Part shown: positions 17,543 to 26,510 of the stretch, one piece after another
Layout: the number at the start of each line of letters is the position of its first letter
Numbering within the stretch: the stretch's first letter is position 1
DNA from: Prochlorococcus sp. AG-363-P01
Lineage (GTDB): Bacteria > Cyanobacteriota > Cyanobacteriia > PCC-6307 > Cyanobiaceae
Length of the DNA: 64,000 nucleotides
Direction of reading: 5' to 3'
Assembly (NCBI GenBank): GCA_003278225.1
Contig: QCGC01000004.1
Location: 1 to 64,000, forward strand
Notes under the pieces: generated by a model
Database searches by the model: none
Told to the model about the DNA's origin: nothing
What the model saw: the letters and a program-made list of their open reading frames with translations, nothing else
Position numbers and translations under genes: made by a program

Positions 17543-18274
17543 ATGGATACTCACTGGAATCAATGTCGAATAGGAATTACAGGAGCGAGTGGAGCCTTTG
17601 GGCAAGCCCTCACCAAAAAGTTACGTGCCAAAGGAGCCTTTGTTATTGGGATTACTCATAGTTCTAGTTCAAGTAAAAACCTCTCAACCACAGGTCCACA
17701 AAAATGGGTGTTTTGGGAGTGCGGGAAAGAAGAAGCACTACAACCAACTCTTGCTTCTTTAGATATTTTAGTTTTAAACCATGGTATTAATCCCCAAGGT
17801 CGACAAAGTCCAAATGATCTCAATGCGGCACTTACAATTAATGCATTTAGCACCTGGAAACTAATAGAGCAATTTGAACAAATCACACAAAAGAAAAAGA
17901 AACTTTCTAGGCCTTATGAAATTTGGATTAATACCTCAGAAGCAGAGGTTCAACCCGCACTTAGTCCAGGGTATGAAATCAGTAAAAGATTAATAGGCCA
18001 GCTTATAAGTATTCGTTGGAGTAATTTAAATCAACGCCAACGGGAGAAATTAAGAATCCGTAAACTTGTTTTTGGTCCATTTCAGTCAGAGCTCAATCCC
18101 ATTGGGATTATGAATCCTGAGTTTGTAGCCAACCAAACAATAATGCAGGCAGAATTAGGTTTGAATCTAATAATAGTCACACCAAACCCTATTACATATA
18201 TAGTCTTCCCTCTAAATGAATTATTTAGATCTATCTACTATTTAATTACAAAAAAATTATTAGCTAGTAATTAA
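17543..18274 (+). CDS. short-chain dehydrogenase-like protein
   Basis: 243-residue Rossmann protein. The cofactor glycine motif is GITGASGAFGQAL near residue 12; LVLNHGINPQG replaces the usual NNAG motif, and YEISK supplies the Tyr-x3-Lys catalytic pair. The C-terminal ~40 residues are hydrophobic (LNLIIVTPNPITYIVFP and FRSIYYLI), suggesting membrane association. The substrate is unknown. It converges on map with 15 bases between stops. Confidence 0.8.
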   Translation: MDTHWNQCRIGITGASGAFGQALTKKLRAKGAFVIGITHSSSSSKNLSTTGPQKWVFWECGKEEALQPTLASLDILVLNHGINPQGRQSPNDLNAALTINAFSTWKLIEQFEQITQKKKKLSRPYEIWINTSEAEVQPALSPGYEISKRLIGQLISIRWSNLNQRQREKLRIRKLVFGPFQSELNPIGIMNPEFVANQTIMQAELGLNLIIVTPNPITYIVFPLNELFRSIYYLITKKLLASN

Positions 18275-18289
18275 GCTGAAAAACTCCTA

Positions 18290-19129
18290 TTAATCACCTC
18301 GATCAGTAAGTATCTCACAACCATCTGAAGTTACAAGAATAGTATGCTCCCATTGCGCGGATAAATTTCCATCTTGTGTAACAACAGTCCAACCATCTTT
18401 TAGTGTTCGGCAATACTTACTGCCAGCATTAATAATTGGCTCAATTGCAAGAGTCATTCCTGGCCTCAATGAAATATTAGGTAACTGATCTGTTCGGAAA
18501 TTAAAAACTGAAGGCTCCTCATGTAAGTTCCTTCCGACACCATGACCTGTGTAGTCCTCTACAACACTGAAGCCTTCTGAGTTAACTAGATCCTCAATCG
18601 CTCCTGCAATATCTAGAAGAGTATTCTTTGGTTTAATTTGATTTAAACCTGCAATTAGAGCTTTTTGTGCAACACTGCTCAACTCTTTTGCAGAGTCAGA
18701 CACATCGCCAACACAAATAGTTATACAGCTATCTCCATGATAACCATCAAAAAAAGCCCCTGTGTCAACTTTTAACAAGTCACCAGAGTTGATTAAACGT
18801 TTACTACTTGGAATGCCATGAACAACCTCATTATTGATACTGGCACAAATACTTGCTGGGAATCCCTGATAGCCTTTAAAACTTGGAAGAGCCCCCATTC
18901 CTCTGATTCTTTTCTCAGCAAAGCTATCGAGATCTCCAGTTGACATTCCTGGCTCTACTAAAAGGTTTATCTCACGTAAAACAGTACTTACAATTTTACT
19001 TGCCTTACGCATAATTTCGATTTCTCTAGAAGATTTAATTTCTACCCCACGTCGTTTCTGAATACGAGGACCTACTCCTGTTTTTGGAGTTTTAGAATTA
19101 GCAGCAATGAGATCGGCGAAAAGATTCAT
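18290..19129 (-). CDS. map: methionine aminopeptidase type I
   Basis: Removes N-terminal Met from nascent proteins. The metal ligands lie in [32 protein letters not shown] and the C-terminal WEHTI. I take the ATG at 19129 (279 residues); an ATG at 19177 would add 16 residues with no family resemblance. A short N-terminal extension (~35 residues, basic [10 protein letters not shown]) precedes the catalytic domain, as in other picocyanobacterial Map proteins. Confidence 0.94.
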   Translation of the reverse strand: MNLFADLIAANSKTPKTGVGPRIQKRRGVEIKSSREIEIMRKASKIVSTVLREINLLVEPGMSTGDLDSFAEKRIRGMGALPSFKGYQGFPASICASINNEVVHGIPSSKRLINSGDLLKVDTGAFFDGYHGDSCITICVGDVSDSAKELSSVAQKALIAGLNQIKPKNTLLDIAGAIEDLVNSEGFSVVEDYTGHGVGRNLHEEPSVFNFRTDQLPNISLRPGMTLAIEPIINAGSKYCRTLKDGWTVVTQDGNLSAQWEHTILVTSDGCEILTDRGD

Positions 19130-19601
19130 AATGCCGAAATAGTTCTGAAAATGAGCAAATGCGTTGAATGGGGGCATATCTTCACGATTGCTTCATTCAC
19201 GCTAGTAATGAGCATATTAAAGAAACACAAGCATAAAAAGTTTCCCCCAAGGGTTACAACCAGATTTTTTTGATAAAATTGTGTTAGTGCTTGACTATTA
19301 ACACAAGATTCTTTAAAGGTTTTGTTGGTCTATCTAGCTTTGGAAACCTTACGGCATGAATTAGTTTTCTGCATTGCTAGTTCAACTAACATGAACTATT
19401 GGTCTCCCAATACAAGGTGGTAAAGAAATCTACTCATTGTTTTTGCCCTCATGAGTAACGATTCCAAGATGCCTTAGTAAGATTTCGAATATGTCCAAAC
19501 TTAACTTTTGACCAAAGCGACCCAAACAAATAATCAAAAAACCATTGAACAGATTAATCAACAGTTAATATGACTGTTTGGCGATTTAACCCGGAGTTGG
19601 G
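19130..19601. other. long divergent region and rplS leader with stacked hairpins
   Basis: 472 bases without a gene. Three small hairpins lie in the rplS direction: TAGTTCA 19378-19384 / TGAACTA 19392-19398; TATTGG 19397-19402 / CCAATA 19407-19412; TACTCAT 19431-19437 / ATGAGTA 19451-19457. The first two share bases 19397-19398, so they cannot both form fully. Confidence 0.45.
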
Positions 19602-20084
19602 ATGGCAGCCGATACCAAAGACACCTCGATCACCGAGGACCTAAATCAAGGGACAAAAGAACTTGAGGAGACCAAATCCTCAGTCAAAAGTCCTTCTACC
19701 ACTCAGACAAGCCCAACAAGCAACAAATTAAAAGGGAACGATCTGATTCGGGAATTCGAGGCTGCACAACAAAAAAGCAACCTTCCCGAAATTTATGTTG
19801 GCGATACTGTTCGTGTAGGAGTACGCATAAGTGAAGGGAACAAAGAGCGCGTTCAACCCTATGAAGGTGTTGTAATTGCAAAACGACATGGAGGGCTAAA
19901 TGAAACGATTACAGTTCGTCGAATTTTTCAAGGAATTGGAGTTGAAAGAATCTTCATGCTTCATAGCCCTCAAGTTGCATCCTTAAAGGTCGAGCGCCGC
20001 GGTAAAGTTAGAAGAGCGAAGCTTTTTTATCTGCGGGAGCGGGTAGGCAAAGCCACCCGCGTTAAGCAGCGCTTCGACCGCTGA
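19602..20084 (+). CDS. rplS: 50S ribosomal protein L19
   Basis: L19 sits at the 30S-50S interface. The conserved core is [32 protein letters not shown], and the basic end [20 protein letters not shown]. At 160 residues it is longer than the ~115 of most bacteria because of a low-complexity Ser/Thr-rich N-terminal extension of ~40 residues, which also occurs in other marine picocyanobacteria. It is followed 62 bases later by tRNA-Trp. Confidence 0.96.
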   Translation: MAADTKDTSITEDLNQGTKELEETKSSVKSPSTTQTSPTSNKLKGNDLIREFEAAQQKSNLPEIYVGDTVRVGVRISEGNKERVQPYEGVVIAKRHGGLNETITVRRIFQGIGVERIFMLHSPQVASLKVERRGKVRRAKLFYLRERVGKATRVKQRFDR

Positions 20085-20146
20085 GGTCTCGGCCTCTTTC
20101 AATCCCAATAACATCGCCTCTGGTGTTCTTAAAGGGTATTTCAAAT

Positions 20147-20219
20147 GCGCCGTTAGTTCAGTTGGTAGAACGCAGGTCTCCAAAACCTGATGTCGGGGGT
20201 TCGAGTCCTCCACGGCGCG
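20147..20219 (+). tRNA. trnW: tRNA-Trp (CCA)
   Basis: Cloverleaf of 73 bases. The acceptor stem GCGCCGT pairs with ACGGCGC, and the discriminator is G as expected for Trp. The anticodon arm CAGGT-CTCCAAA-ACCTG gives anticodon CCA. The T loop is TTCGAGT. The 3' CCA is not encoded. Confidence 0.96.
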
Positions 20220-20256
20220 TCCGATGCCCCTTCCTGCACTTTCCTAAGTTTTGAGA

Positions 20257-20445
20257 ATGGAGTTAGATCTTCAACCTGGTGATGTCGTGAAGGTACTTGA
20301 GTCCGCCGCTTTAGGTTGGGTTCGAGCACGCGTTATTCGAGTCAAATCTGGTGGCCGAGTGGTCGTTCAAAGCGATCAGGGTCGCGAGTTCACGGCAAGA
20401 GGCAATCAAGTTCGTCTCATAGAACCAGCAGGATTCCGCCCCTGA
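20257..20445 (+). CDS. small conserved basic protein, KOW/SH3-like
   Basis: 62 residues from the ATG at 20257 (a TTG six bases upstream also opens the frame). The sequence VRARVIRVKSGGRVVVQSD has the alternating pattern of a small SH3-like beta barrel, and many residues are basic. No named family is recognised with certainty. It lies 37 bases after tRNA-Trp, in a ribosome/translation neighbourhood (rplS, two tRNAs, gltX), which hints at an RNA-related role. Confidence 0.75.
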   Translation: MELDLQPGDVVKVLESAALGWVRARVIRVKSGGRVVVQSDQGREFTARGNQVRLIEPAGFRP

Positions 20446-20474
20446 AGAGAACATCTCTTCAATCATGGTTGTTG

Positions 20475-20509
20475 CCCCCTTTGTCCATCCATTAGGTGAT
20501 CAAAGGGGG
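20475..20509 (+). terminator. 9-bp stem-loop after the 62-residue gene
   Basis: CCCCCTTTG (20475-20483) pairs with CAAAGGGGG (20501-20509) around 17 bases. It starts 30 bases after the stop codon. It has no T-run, so it may protect a 3' end or pause the polymerase rather than be a classic terminator. Confidence 0.45.
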
Positions 20510-20675
20510 TCGAAGAACCAATCCTTTAATTACTGCTTCTATCTAAGTCTTTTTTGCTATTTCAGACCTTCCTAAATGCACAATAATGAAACCTCTATGA
20601 ATTCCAACAATCTTTAGAACAAACAAATGAAAATCCAAAAAATTCTCACCACTAAGTTGACGAGTGGTATGCAAT

Positions 20676-20723
20676 AGGTTGATACTTCCTTGGTCGCAAT
20701 TGCGACACGGGTCAACCTTTTTT
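20676..20723 (+). terminator. compound hairpin with T6 tail upstream of tRNA-Asp
   Basis: Outer arms AGGTTGA (20676-20682) and TCAACCT (20712-20718) enclose a perfect 14-base palindrome GTCGCAATTGCGAC (20693-20706), and six T follow (20718-20723). This is the shape of a rho-independent terminator, 34 bases before tRNA-Asp. Confidence 0.55.
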
Positions 20724-20757
20724 GAGATCCTAATTACAGGTATCAATTACCCGACCT

Positions 20758-20831
20758 GGGACCGTAGTTCAACTGGTTAGAGCACCGCCCTGTCACGGCG
20801 GAAGTTGCGGGTTCGAATCCCGTCGGTCCCG
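20758..20831 (+). tRNA. trnD: tRNA-Asp (GUC)
   Basis: Cloverleaf of 74 bases with acceptor GGGACCG pairing to CGGTCCC, and discriminator G as expected for Asp. The anticodon arm CCGCC-CTGTCAC-GGCGG gives GTC. The T loop is TTCGAAT. It lies 17 bases before gltX and is probably co-transcribed with it. Confidence 0.97.
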
Positions 20832-20848
20832 TATTAAATCCAACAATC

Positions 20849-22279
20849 ATGACTGTTCGAGTAAGGCTGGCCCCTAGCCCCACAGGAACACTTCATATCG
20901 GCACAGCAAGAACAGCTCTTTTTAACTGGCTATATGCAACTCATGTGGGCGGAAAGTTTCTTCTTCGTATAGAGGATACCGATAAAGAAAGATCTCAAGA
21001 CAAATACACAACAAACATCCTTGAGGGGCTCAAATGGCTTGGTCTCTCATGGGACGAGCCCCCAGTTATTCAAAGTGAACAAATAGAAGATCATCGTAAG
21101 GCGATTCAATCTTTATTAGATAGCGGCCTTGCATACCGGTGTTATGCAACTGAGGCCGAGCTTGAAGAAATGAGAGATTCTCAAAAAAACAAGGGGAAAG
21201 CCCCCCGCTATGACAACCGTCATAGAGACCTCACTTCTATAGAAGAGTCAAAATTCATAGAAGAAGGGAGATCTGCTGTTATACGTTTTCGAATTGAAGA
21301 TGAAGAAATCATCACTTGGAATGATCTAGTTCGTGGGCACATGAGATGGAGCGCCTCAGATCTAGGAGGTGACATGGTGATAGCTCGTAGAGCTTCTCCA
21401 CAGGAAATTGGCCCTCCTTTATATAACTTAGTAGTAGTGGTCGACGACTCCACAATGAATATCACCCATGTAATACGAGGGGAAGATCATATAGCGAATA
21501 CAGCAAAGCAAATCCTTCTCTACAAAGCCCTTCAATTAAAACCTCCTGAGTTCGCTCACACCCCGCTAATCCTTAATCAAGAAGGCCGCAAGCTGTCAAA
21601 AAGAGATGGTGTTACCTCAATAAGTGAATTCAAAGCAATGGGATATACGGCAGAAGCAATGGCAAACTACATGACTCTGCTGGGCTGGTCTCAGCCAGAA
21701 AGCATGCAAGAAAGATTTTCCATCGAAGAGGCAGCTGAGTTCTTTAACTTTGATCGGGTTAACAGAGCTGGGGCCAAGTTCGACTGGGACAAGTTGAACT
21801 GGCTAAACTCTCAAGTAATTCATAATTGGTCACCAGAAAAGCTTTTAAACTCACTTAAACCACTTTGGATAAAAGAAGGTTGGAAATTACCTAATCATGA
21901 ATGGTGCATTTCACTTGCTGAACTTATAGGGCCATCTCTTACCTTAATTAATGATGGGATTAATCAATCTAGGCCTTTTTTTGAAAAGCCAGTTCTTGAT
22001 AATGATGGGATTAATCAACTTGAATTAGAAGGAGCAAAAGCTGGACTGAAATGCCTTTTAGAAAATCTAGAAAGAACCCCCTGGGATGGAATAGATCAAA
22101 ATCAAGCTAAAAAAATTCTTACATTCACTGCAGAAAGTGCAGGCATAAAAAAAGGCTTACTGATGAAAAGTCTGAGAGCAGCACTTTTAGGCCGCCTGAA
22201 CGGTCCAGATCTAATATCAACTTGGAGTTTACTTGCCCGAATAAGTGAAGATTCAACTCGAATTCTTAATAGTATCTAA
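20849..22279 (+). CDS. gltX: glutamyl-tRNA synthetase
   Basis: Class I synthetase charging tRNA-Glu; in cyanobacteria the product also feeds 5-aminolevulinate synthesis. The HIGH motif is HIGT at residues 16-19 and the KMSKS loop is KLSKR at 248-252. The 476 residues fit the family. The C-terminal anticodon-binding part contains an in-frame 18-bp direct repeat (21950-21967 and 22001-22018), so NDGINQ occurs twice. The last 27 bases overlap the end of the opposite-strand antiporter gene. Confidence 0.97.
   Translation: MTVRVRLAPSPTGTLHIGTARTALFNWLYATHVGGKFLLRIEDTDKERSQDKYTTNILEGLKWLGLSWDEPPVIQSEQIEDHRKAIQSLLDSGLAYRCYATEAELEEMRDSQKNKGKAPRYDNRHRDLTSIEESKFIEEGRSAVIRFRIEDEEIITWNDLVRGHMRWSASDLGGDMVIARRASPQEIGPPLYNLVVVVDDSTMNITHVIRGEDHIANTAKQILLYKALQLKPPEFAHTPLILNQEGRKLSKRDGVTSISEFKAMGYTAEAMANYMTLLGWSQPESMQERFSIEEAAEFFNFDRVNRAGAKFDWDKLNWLNSQVIHNWSPEKLLNSLKPLWIKEGWKLPNHEWCISLAELIGPSLTLINDGINQSRPFFEKPVLDNDGINQLELEGAKAGLKCLLENLERTPWDGIDQNQAKKILTFTAESAGIKKGLLMKSLRAALLGRLNGPDLISTWSLLARISEDSTRILNSI
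21950..22018 (+). repeat. in-frame 18-bp direct repeat within gltX
   Basis: AATGATGGGATTAATCAA occurs at 21950-21967 and at 22001-22018. The offset is 51 bases, exactly 17 codons, so both copies encode NDGINQ. Confidence 0.9.
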
Positions 22280-23491
22280 CGATTTATCGGTAGATTCTGA
22301 ATTGTCCATCAAACCCAAAGCTTGCGCCAAAGGCTGAGCTGTAAGCCCTTGCAATCCCACTGTCATAAGAATCGTTAGAAAAACCAAACCTTGAAGTCGG
22401 CCTGCCCCCAATATTCCAGCCTGCTCTAACCTAATTGAAAAAAGTGAAGCAACCGCTGCAGTAACTATCCCTCGTGGGGCCAACCATCCAAGAAATAATT
22501 TTTGTCTGACATCTAAAGGTAATCCAATAGTTGCCAAACTTACAGCCAAGGGACGAACCACAAGCATTAAAACCAAGACACAAATCACACCACCCCAGCC
22601 CAATGGACTCAACTCACCCCATGTAACATCAGCTGCTAAGAGTGGGAAAAGCATTGTTATAGCAAGTTGAGCCAACTCTTTAATCAATTGATCCAACTCA
22701 TTAACCTGAATTTCAGGCCTTCTCCCAACTACAACACCTGCAGCTACCGACGCTGGCAATCCTGATTCAGGCAATAGCCATTCACAAAAACCGTATAGAA
22801 GAAATAAAAATCCTAAAGTTAGCTGCAATCTAATTCCTAGAGAAGGGTCAGGTTTAAGTCGTTTCAAACATTCCGAAAGAAGCCAACCAAATAAACAACC
22901 GATCGCAATTCCTCCACCAAGACGAGATAACAATCCAAAAGCCAACTCTTTCCATCCATGAAGATCACCAAGCAATAATTCCAAGAAAAGCAAGGCTAAA
23001 ACGGCTCCAACTGGTTCAAGAACCAAGCCCTCTGCCTCAAGTACATCACTCAGAGGTGAAGACAAACGTATTTGCTGAACCAATGGTGTAACTACAGTTG
23101 GTCCTGTGGCTAAAACAATTGCACTATATACAGCTGCTACAGACCAACTCAAACCTGCTAGTAAATGAGCAGCAAGAAGCCCTGCAGCTAATGAAAAGAC
23201 AAGTCTTATAAGAGAAATCCTAAGAACCGTAGTTTTAAGAGTGTCTCCCGGAAGTTTTAACTTAAGCCCACCATCAAAAAGGACAAGACTAACCAAAAGG
23301 CCAACTATCGTTTCCAACCCTTGACCTAAATCAAGTGGCTCAACCAATCCCAAACCAGATCTTCCTATAAGCAGCCCCGAAAGCAAAAGGAGAACTACCC
23401 CAGGCAAGCCAGTCAAAACAGCCAACAACCTTGCCCCCGCTCCTGCAAAAACGGTGACACCCCAAAGCAGTCCCAACCGCTCAGGTGTCAT
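22253..23491 (-). CDS. Na+/H+ antiporter, CPA1/NhaP type
   Basis: 412-residue polytopic membrane protein with about 12 helices, of the monovalent cation:proton antiporter-1 family. Conserved features include [30 protein letters not shown] and the [18 protein letters not shown] stretch. It would exchange Na+ or K+ for protons across the plasma or thylakoid membrane. It converges on gltX with a 27-base overlap of coding sequence. The ~270 bases on its start side hold a damaged small gene. Confidence 0.9.
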   Translation of the reverse strand: MTPERLGLLWGVTVFAGAGARLLAVLTGLPGVVLLLLSGLLIGRSGLGLVEPLDLGQGLETIVGLLVSLVLFDGGLKLKLPGDTLKTTVLRISLIRLVFSLAAGLLAAHLLAGLSWSVAAVYSAIVLATGPTVVTPLVQQIRLSSPLSDVLEAEGLVLEPVGAVLALLFLELLLGDLHGWKELAFGLLSRLGGGIAIGCLFGWLLSECLKRLKPDPSLGIRLQLTLGFLFLLYGFCEWLLPESGLPASVAAGVVVGRRPEIQVNELDQLIKELAQLAITMLFPLLAADVTWGELSPLGWGGVICVLVLMLVVRPLAVSLATIGLPLDVRQKLFLGWLAPRGIVTAAVASLFSIRLEQAGILGAGRLQGLVFLTILMTVGLQGLTAQPLAQALGLMDNSESTDKSLDTIKNSS

Positions 23492-23526
23492 AGAGAATTA
23501 GGAATTGAGGTTGCACCATAACTTCA

Positions 23527-23740
23527 TCAAATAAATTTTGGCTTTAAAGCAGGAATTCGCCCTACATCTCTCTGAGCAAAACTTCTAAGGAGCCCCCAAT
23601 AAGGAATTTCTAACACTCTTATATAACTAAAGAAAGCTACAAACGGTAGTGACCTTATCACTAGTAAAAAACAAATGCTATCGGAGAAAAGCTTCTTAAC
23701 TGTATAAAACTCTGGAGGATTGCTTTCTGAAAAAAAACAT
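23527..23740 (-). pseudogene. small membrane-protein-like ORF disrupted at a T8 run after its ATG
   Basis: On the minus strand the frame is open from 23751 to a TGA at 23527 (74 codons) with no ATG and no ribosome-binding site for an internal start. An ATG at 23740 lies one frame off, directly before eight T. If the run were seven T, the ATG would open a 70-residue protein with a hydrophobic middle (ICFLLVIRSLPFVAFF) and a tidy end (IPYWGLLRSFAQRDVGRI). This could be a pseudogene, a slippage-dependent gene or a sequence error. GTG codons inside the frame could start a shorter product. I recognise no family. Confidence 0.45.
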
Positions 23741-23763
23741 TCCAGAAATGCCTAAAGGGAAAC

Positions 23764-24210
23764 CTATAAGAAAACAAATGGTCTTAAACCTTCTTTATAC
23801 GAGGAATAGAGAGGATGGCGAGGGTGACCACATTTCGTCCTTCCAATAACCAAGGGACCTCGCGCAGATGGATATTTAGAATATCTTTCAAGGGCCTTTT
23901 CTTTAATCAAATTCAAGGCCACTATATTTCGATTCTGCAATATTCCTTGATTGCCCCATCCCAACCAAAGGTCGCAAAGAGGATTGTTTGACCACTGACA
24001 TAAGTAGTTCGCAAGCTCATCATCATTTTTCTGTCCAATTGGATCCAAACATCTACTAATAATTGCAGGTGAAGAATTGACTCTTGCAAATAAATTAATC
24101 ACTATTAAAGATCCATAATCCCAAGAATTGCAGAAATTCACTAGTCTTTTTAAAGTTGGATCATCAAGGCTTTTAGAAGCTTTTGAAGGATTCAATCCTA
24201 TAAAGATCAT
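23764..24210 (-). CDS. DUF1643 family protein, N-terminus encoded upstream without a start codon
   Basis: From the first ATG the product is 148 residues and begins inside the family's core (IFIGLNPSKASKSLDDPTLKR), then VINLFARVNSSP and LGWGNQG; the biochemical role is unknown. DUF1643 proteins normally have about 20-30 more N-terminal residues. Here the same frame continues upstream to 24339 and encodes SFSSCGHYRWWLKRR, which fits the missing part, yet it contains no ATG, GTG or TTG. An ATG at 24281 is one frame off. The gene may be translated from ATT, from 24210, or be recently inactivated. Its left neighbour is also damaged. Confidence 0.7.
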   Translation of the reverse strand: MIFIGLNPSKASKSLDDPTLKRLVNFCNSWDYGSLIVINLFARVNSSPAIISRCLDPIGQKNDDELANYLCQWSNNPLCDLWLGWGNQGILQNRNIVALNLIKEKALERYSKYPSARGPLVIGRTKCGHPRHPLYSSYKEGLRPFVFL

Positions 24211-24367
24211 TATTTTTTCACTGTCCTTAATCCTTCTCTTTAACCACCAACGATAATGTCCACATGAACTAAAAGAGGCATCTGAGAAAGAAATAAGAGC
24301 AACCTGAATATATTGATTTTGAGTAACTAATAATAGTTGCTAAGTTTTTTTTAAACGCATTAGATAC

Positions 24368-24541
24368 TCAAAAAATTCTAACTAAAAATAGAAGCATAAG
24401 GCCTGTTAGCAAGCCAATCATAGCCATTCTTCCATTCCAAATTTCTGCTTGAGGAGTAAAGCCTCTTCTCCATGAATTCAATTCACCACTACTAACAGGA
24501 TGATTAGCTTCTAGAACCTGATGATTTTGCTGAGAATCCAT
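24368..24541 (-). CDS. hli: high-light-inducible protein (single-helix CAB-like)
   Basis: 57-residue protein. After a hydrophilic N-terminus and WRRGFTPQ comes the chlorophyll-binding helix EIWNGRMAMIGLLTG with the Glu, Asn and Arg conserved in HLIP/ELIP/CAB proteins, then a hydrophobic end. HLIPs bind chlorophyll and carotenoid in the thylakoid and protect photosystems and newly made chlorophyll proteins under stress. The ATG is at 24541 and the TGA at 24368. It lies between tsaD and the DUF1643 gene on the same strand, and 1.2 kb from psaF. Confidence 0.92.
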   Translation of the reverse strand: MDSQQNHQVLEANHPVSSGELNSWRRGFTPQAEIWNGRMAMIGLLTGLMLLFLVRIF

Positions 24542-24581
24542 AACTCAATTACCAAAATCAAGTGATGTCATCAAAGTGTTT

Positions 24582-25670
24582 TTAGAAAGGAGGGTTGGGT
24601 TCATACAAGCAATTTGCTTGGTCCAATGGGCAACGAGGAGAAACTCCTAAATTTATTGAACTTTGAGTTACACCAGATTGTAGGCGCAATATTGCTGCAG
24701 CGCCAATCATTGCAGCATTATCTGTGCAAAAAGATTTTGGGGCCATATAAAGGTGAATACCATTAAGAAGAGATGTCTCAGACATTCTTTGCCTTAAGCG
24801 CTTATTTGCAGCAACTCCTCCGACCATTAACAACGTTCTAAGCTCTTGATCCAAAGTGCACCGAATACTCCTCTCAACCAACACCTCAGCCACAATGTTT
24901 TCAAAACTTGCCGCCAAGTCCTCTAATGGCAACTTACTAGAAGAAGATTTGAGAGCTTGTACTTGCCTGAGCATTGCTGTTTTCAATCCACTAAATGAAA
25001 AATCATATGGATAAAACCCTCCTTCAGGCCTGGAGACCTTCCCCTTTGGCAATAAAAAAGCCATAGGGTTCCCAGTAATCGCCAAATTTTCTATCGCAGG
25101 CCCACCTGGATAAGAGAAGCCCAACAAACGAGCAACCTTGTCAAAAGCTTCGCCTGCAGCATCATCATGGCTTCTTCCCAGCCTTTTAAATTCACAATTT
25201 TTGCTTACTTGTATCAACTCTGTATGACCTCCACTAACAAGCAAAACAATATAAGGAGGTTTAGGAGGCTCTTTACTCAAAAAAACTGAAGCAAGATGAC
25301 CTTCTAAGTGGTGAATTCCTAGAAATGGCTTTTGATGCAGTGCTGCCAGTGTTCTCCCAGTCACTGAGCCAACTAAAAGGGCCCCTGCCAAACCAGGCGC
25401 AACAGTTGATGCAATGGCGTCTATCTCTTCAATCAATATTCCTGATTGAACCAAGGCTTGTTCAACAAGCAAAGGTAAAGACTCTAAATGTCTCCTAGAG
25501 GCAATTTCCGGAACTACCCCTCCCCACTTAGCATGTTCATCTATTTGGGAGGCTACGAGATTAGCCTTTACATGAAAGCTTCCCTGTTCAAAACAGACCA
25601 ATGCTACTGCTGACTCGTCACAACTTGTTTCGAGCGCCAGTATTGTTTGAGCTTTAGGGTTGTATTTCAT
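24582..25670 (-). CDS. tsaD: tRNA threonylcarbamoyladenosine synthase subunit TsaD
   Basis: Transfers the threonylcarbamoyl group to A37 of ANN-reading tRNAs, working with TsaB and TsaE. Motifs: [15 protein letters not shown] at the start, the metal-binding [17 protein letters not shown], and [10 protein letters not shown]. At 362 residues the length is normal. It is divergent from psaF with 62 bases between the starts, so their promoters overlap or sit very close. Confidence 0.96.
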   Translation of the reverse strand: MKYNPKAQTILALETSCDESAVALVCFEQGSFHVKANLVASQIDEHAKWGGVVPEIASRRHLESLPLLVEQALVQSGILIEEIDAIASTVAPGLAGALLVGSVTGRTLAALHQKPFLGIHHLEGHLASVFLSKEPPKPPYIVLLVSGGHTELIQVSKNCEFKRLGRSHDDAAGEAFDKVARLLGFSYPGGPAIENLAITGNPMAFLLPKGKVSRPEGGFYPYDFSFSGLKTAMLRQVQALKSSSSKLPLEDLAASFENIVAEVLVERSIRCTLDQELRTLLMVGGVAANKRLRQRMSETSLLNGIHLYMAPKSFCTDNAAMIGAAAILRLQSGVTQSSINLGVSPRCPLDQANCLYEPNPPF

Positions 25671-25732
25671 TTAACTTAAGTGATGTGACATCCTGCTCTT
25701 TAGTGAGCAGCTCTAAAAAGGAATCGAAACTA

Positions 25733-26308
25733 ATGCGTCGTCTATTCGCCATTCTGATATCGGCTTTCCTTGTTGTTGGTTTTGCCCCATTAGCAAACGC
25801 CGCACCTGGACCTGCATTAAATGCAGATAGAGCTGACACTACTTTCACTGAGTCAGGGCTTTCCCTTTGTTCTGAGAATGCCCGCTTTCAGGAGCGAGCT
25901 AGCACTGCCTCTGATGCACAAGCAGTTGCTCGCTTTGAACGTTATGGTCATGCCAACTGTGGGGATGATGGGTTACCTCATCTAATTATTGCAGCAACAA
26001 TTGATCCATTTGGAGCTCTCGCTATGAGAGGCCAAGAAGGAAATGTCCTAATTCCTGCTCACATCTTTGTTGGTGTCTGCGGCATAATTGGATGGGCTGG
26101 CAGAGAGTATCTACAAATGGCCCGCAAATCAGGAGATGCTGCTGACAAAGAAATTTTCATTGACTCTGAACTTTTACAGAAAGCTTTAATAAAAGGCGCG
26201 CAATGGCCATTTGCAGCTAACTCTGAAGGACGTTCTGGACAGTTGCGTGAAAGTAACAAGAACATAACCACCTCTCCGGAGTCTGATTACAGCAATGTGC
26301 CTTTTTAG
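25733..26308 (+). CDS. psaF: photosystem I subunit III (PsaF)
   Basis: PsaF binds on the lumenal side of photosystem I and helps dock plastocyanin or cytochrome c6. I take the ATG at 25733 because MRRLFAILISAFLVVGFA is a clear signal peptide with cleavage after ANA. The mature part has CSENARFQERA, GHANCGDDGLPHLI (two conserved Cys) and the membrane helix IFVGVCGIIGWAGR. The product is 191 residues, with a tail of ~25 polar residues. psaJ follows after 46 bases. Confidence 0.96.
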   Translation: MRRLFAILISAFLVVGFAPLANAAPGPALNADRADTTFTESGLSLCSENARFQERASTASDAQAVARFERYGHANCGDDGLPHLIIAATIDPFGALAMRGQEGNVLIPAHIFVGVCGIIGWAGREYLQMARKSGDAADKEIFIDSELLQKALIKGAQWPFAANSEGRSGQLRESNKNITTSPESDYSNVPF

Positions 26309-26354
26309 TTCTAAAAGCAACTATCAAACTATTTCCTAACTTCTTTTATCCCTC

Positions 26355-26492
26355 ATGTCTTTTAAAGCAAAGCACAAAATTTTCAGATCAGCACCTGTAA
26401 TTGGTGCAGGATGGATAGTCGTTACTGCTGGCTATTTAATTGAATTTAACCGTTTCCATCCAGATCTACTATTTCACCCAATGACTTGGTAG
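26355..26492 (+). CDS. psaJ: photosystem I subunit IX (PsaJ)
   Basis: 45-residue single-helix protein. [20 protein letters not shown] and [14 protein letters not shown] match PsaJ, which packs against PsaF in the thylakoid membrane. It is the second gene of the psaFJ operon and is followed by a very strong inverted repeat at 26511-26560. Confidence 0.95.
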   Translation: MSFKAKHKIFRSAPVIGAGWIVVTAGYLIEFNRFHPDLLFHPMTW

Positions 26493-26510
26493 AGAAAGTC
26501 ATTAATGCTT

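Larger units (their letters stand above)
20446..20757. other. 312-base region with two strong hairpins before tRNA-Asp
   Basis: No protein gene is supported. A 9-bp GC-rich stem lies at 20475-20483 / 20501-20509, and a compound hairpin ending in T6 lies at 20676-20723. Together they could be the 3' end of the upstream mRNA or the ends of a small RNA. Confidence 0.5.

Noticed and set aside
20543-20746. 67-codon minus-strand open frame between the 62-residue gene and tRNA-Asp
   Set aside because: It runs through the compound hairpin with T6, has no ribosome-binding site and its sequence does not look like a folded protein.
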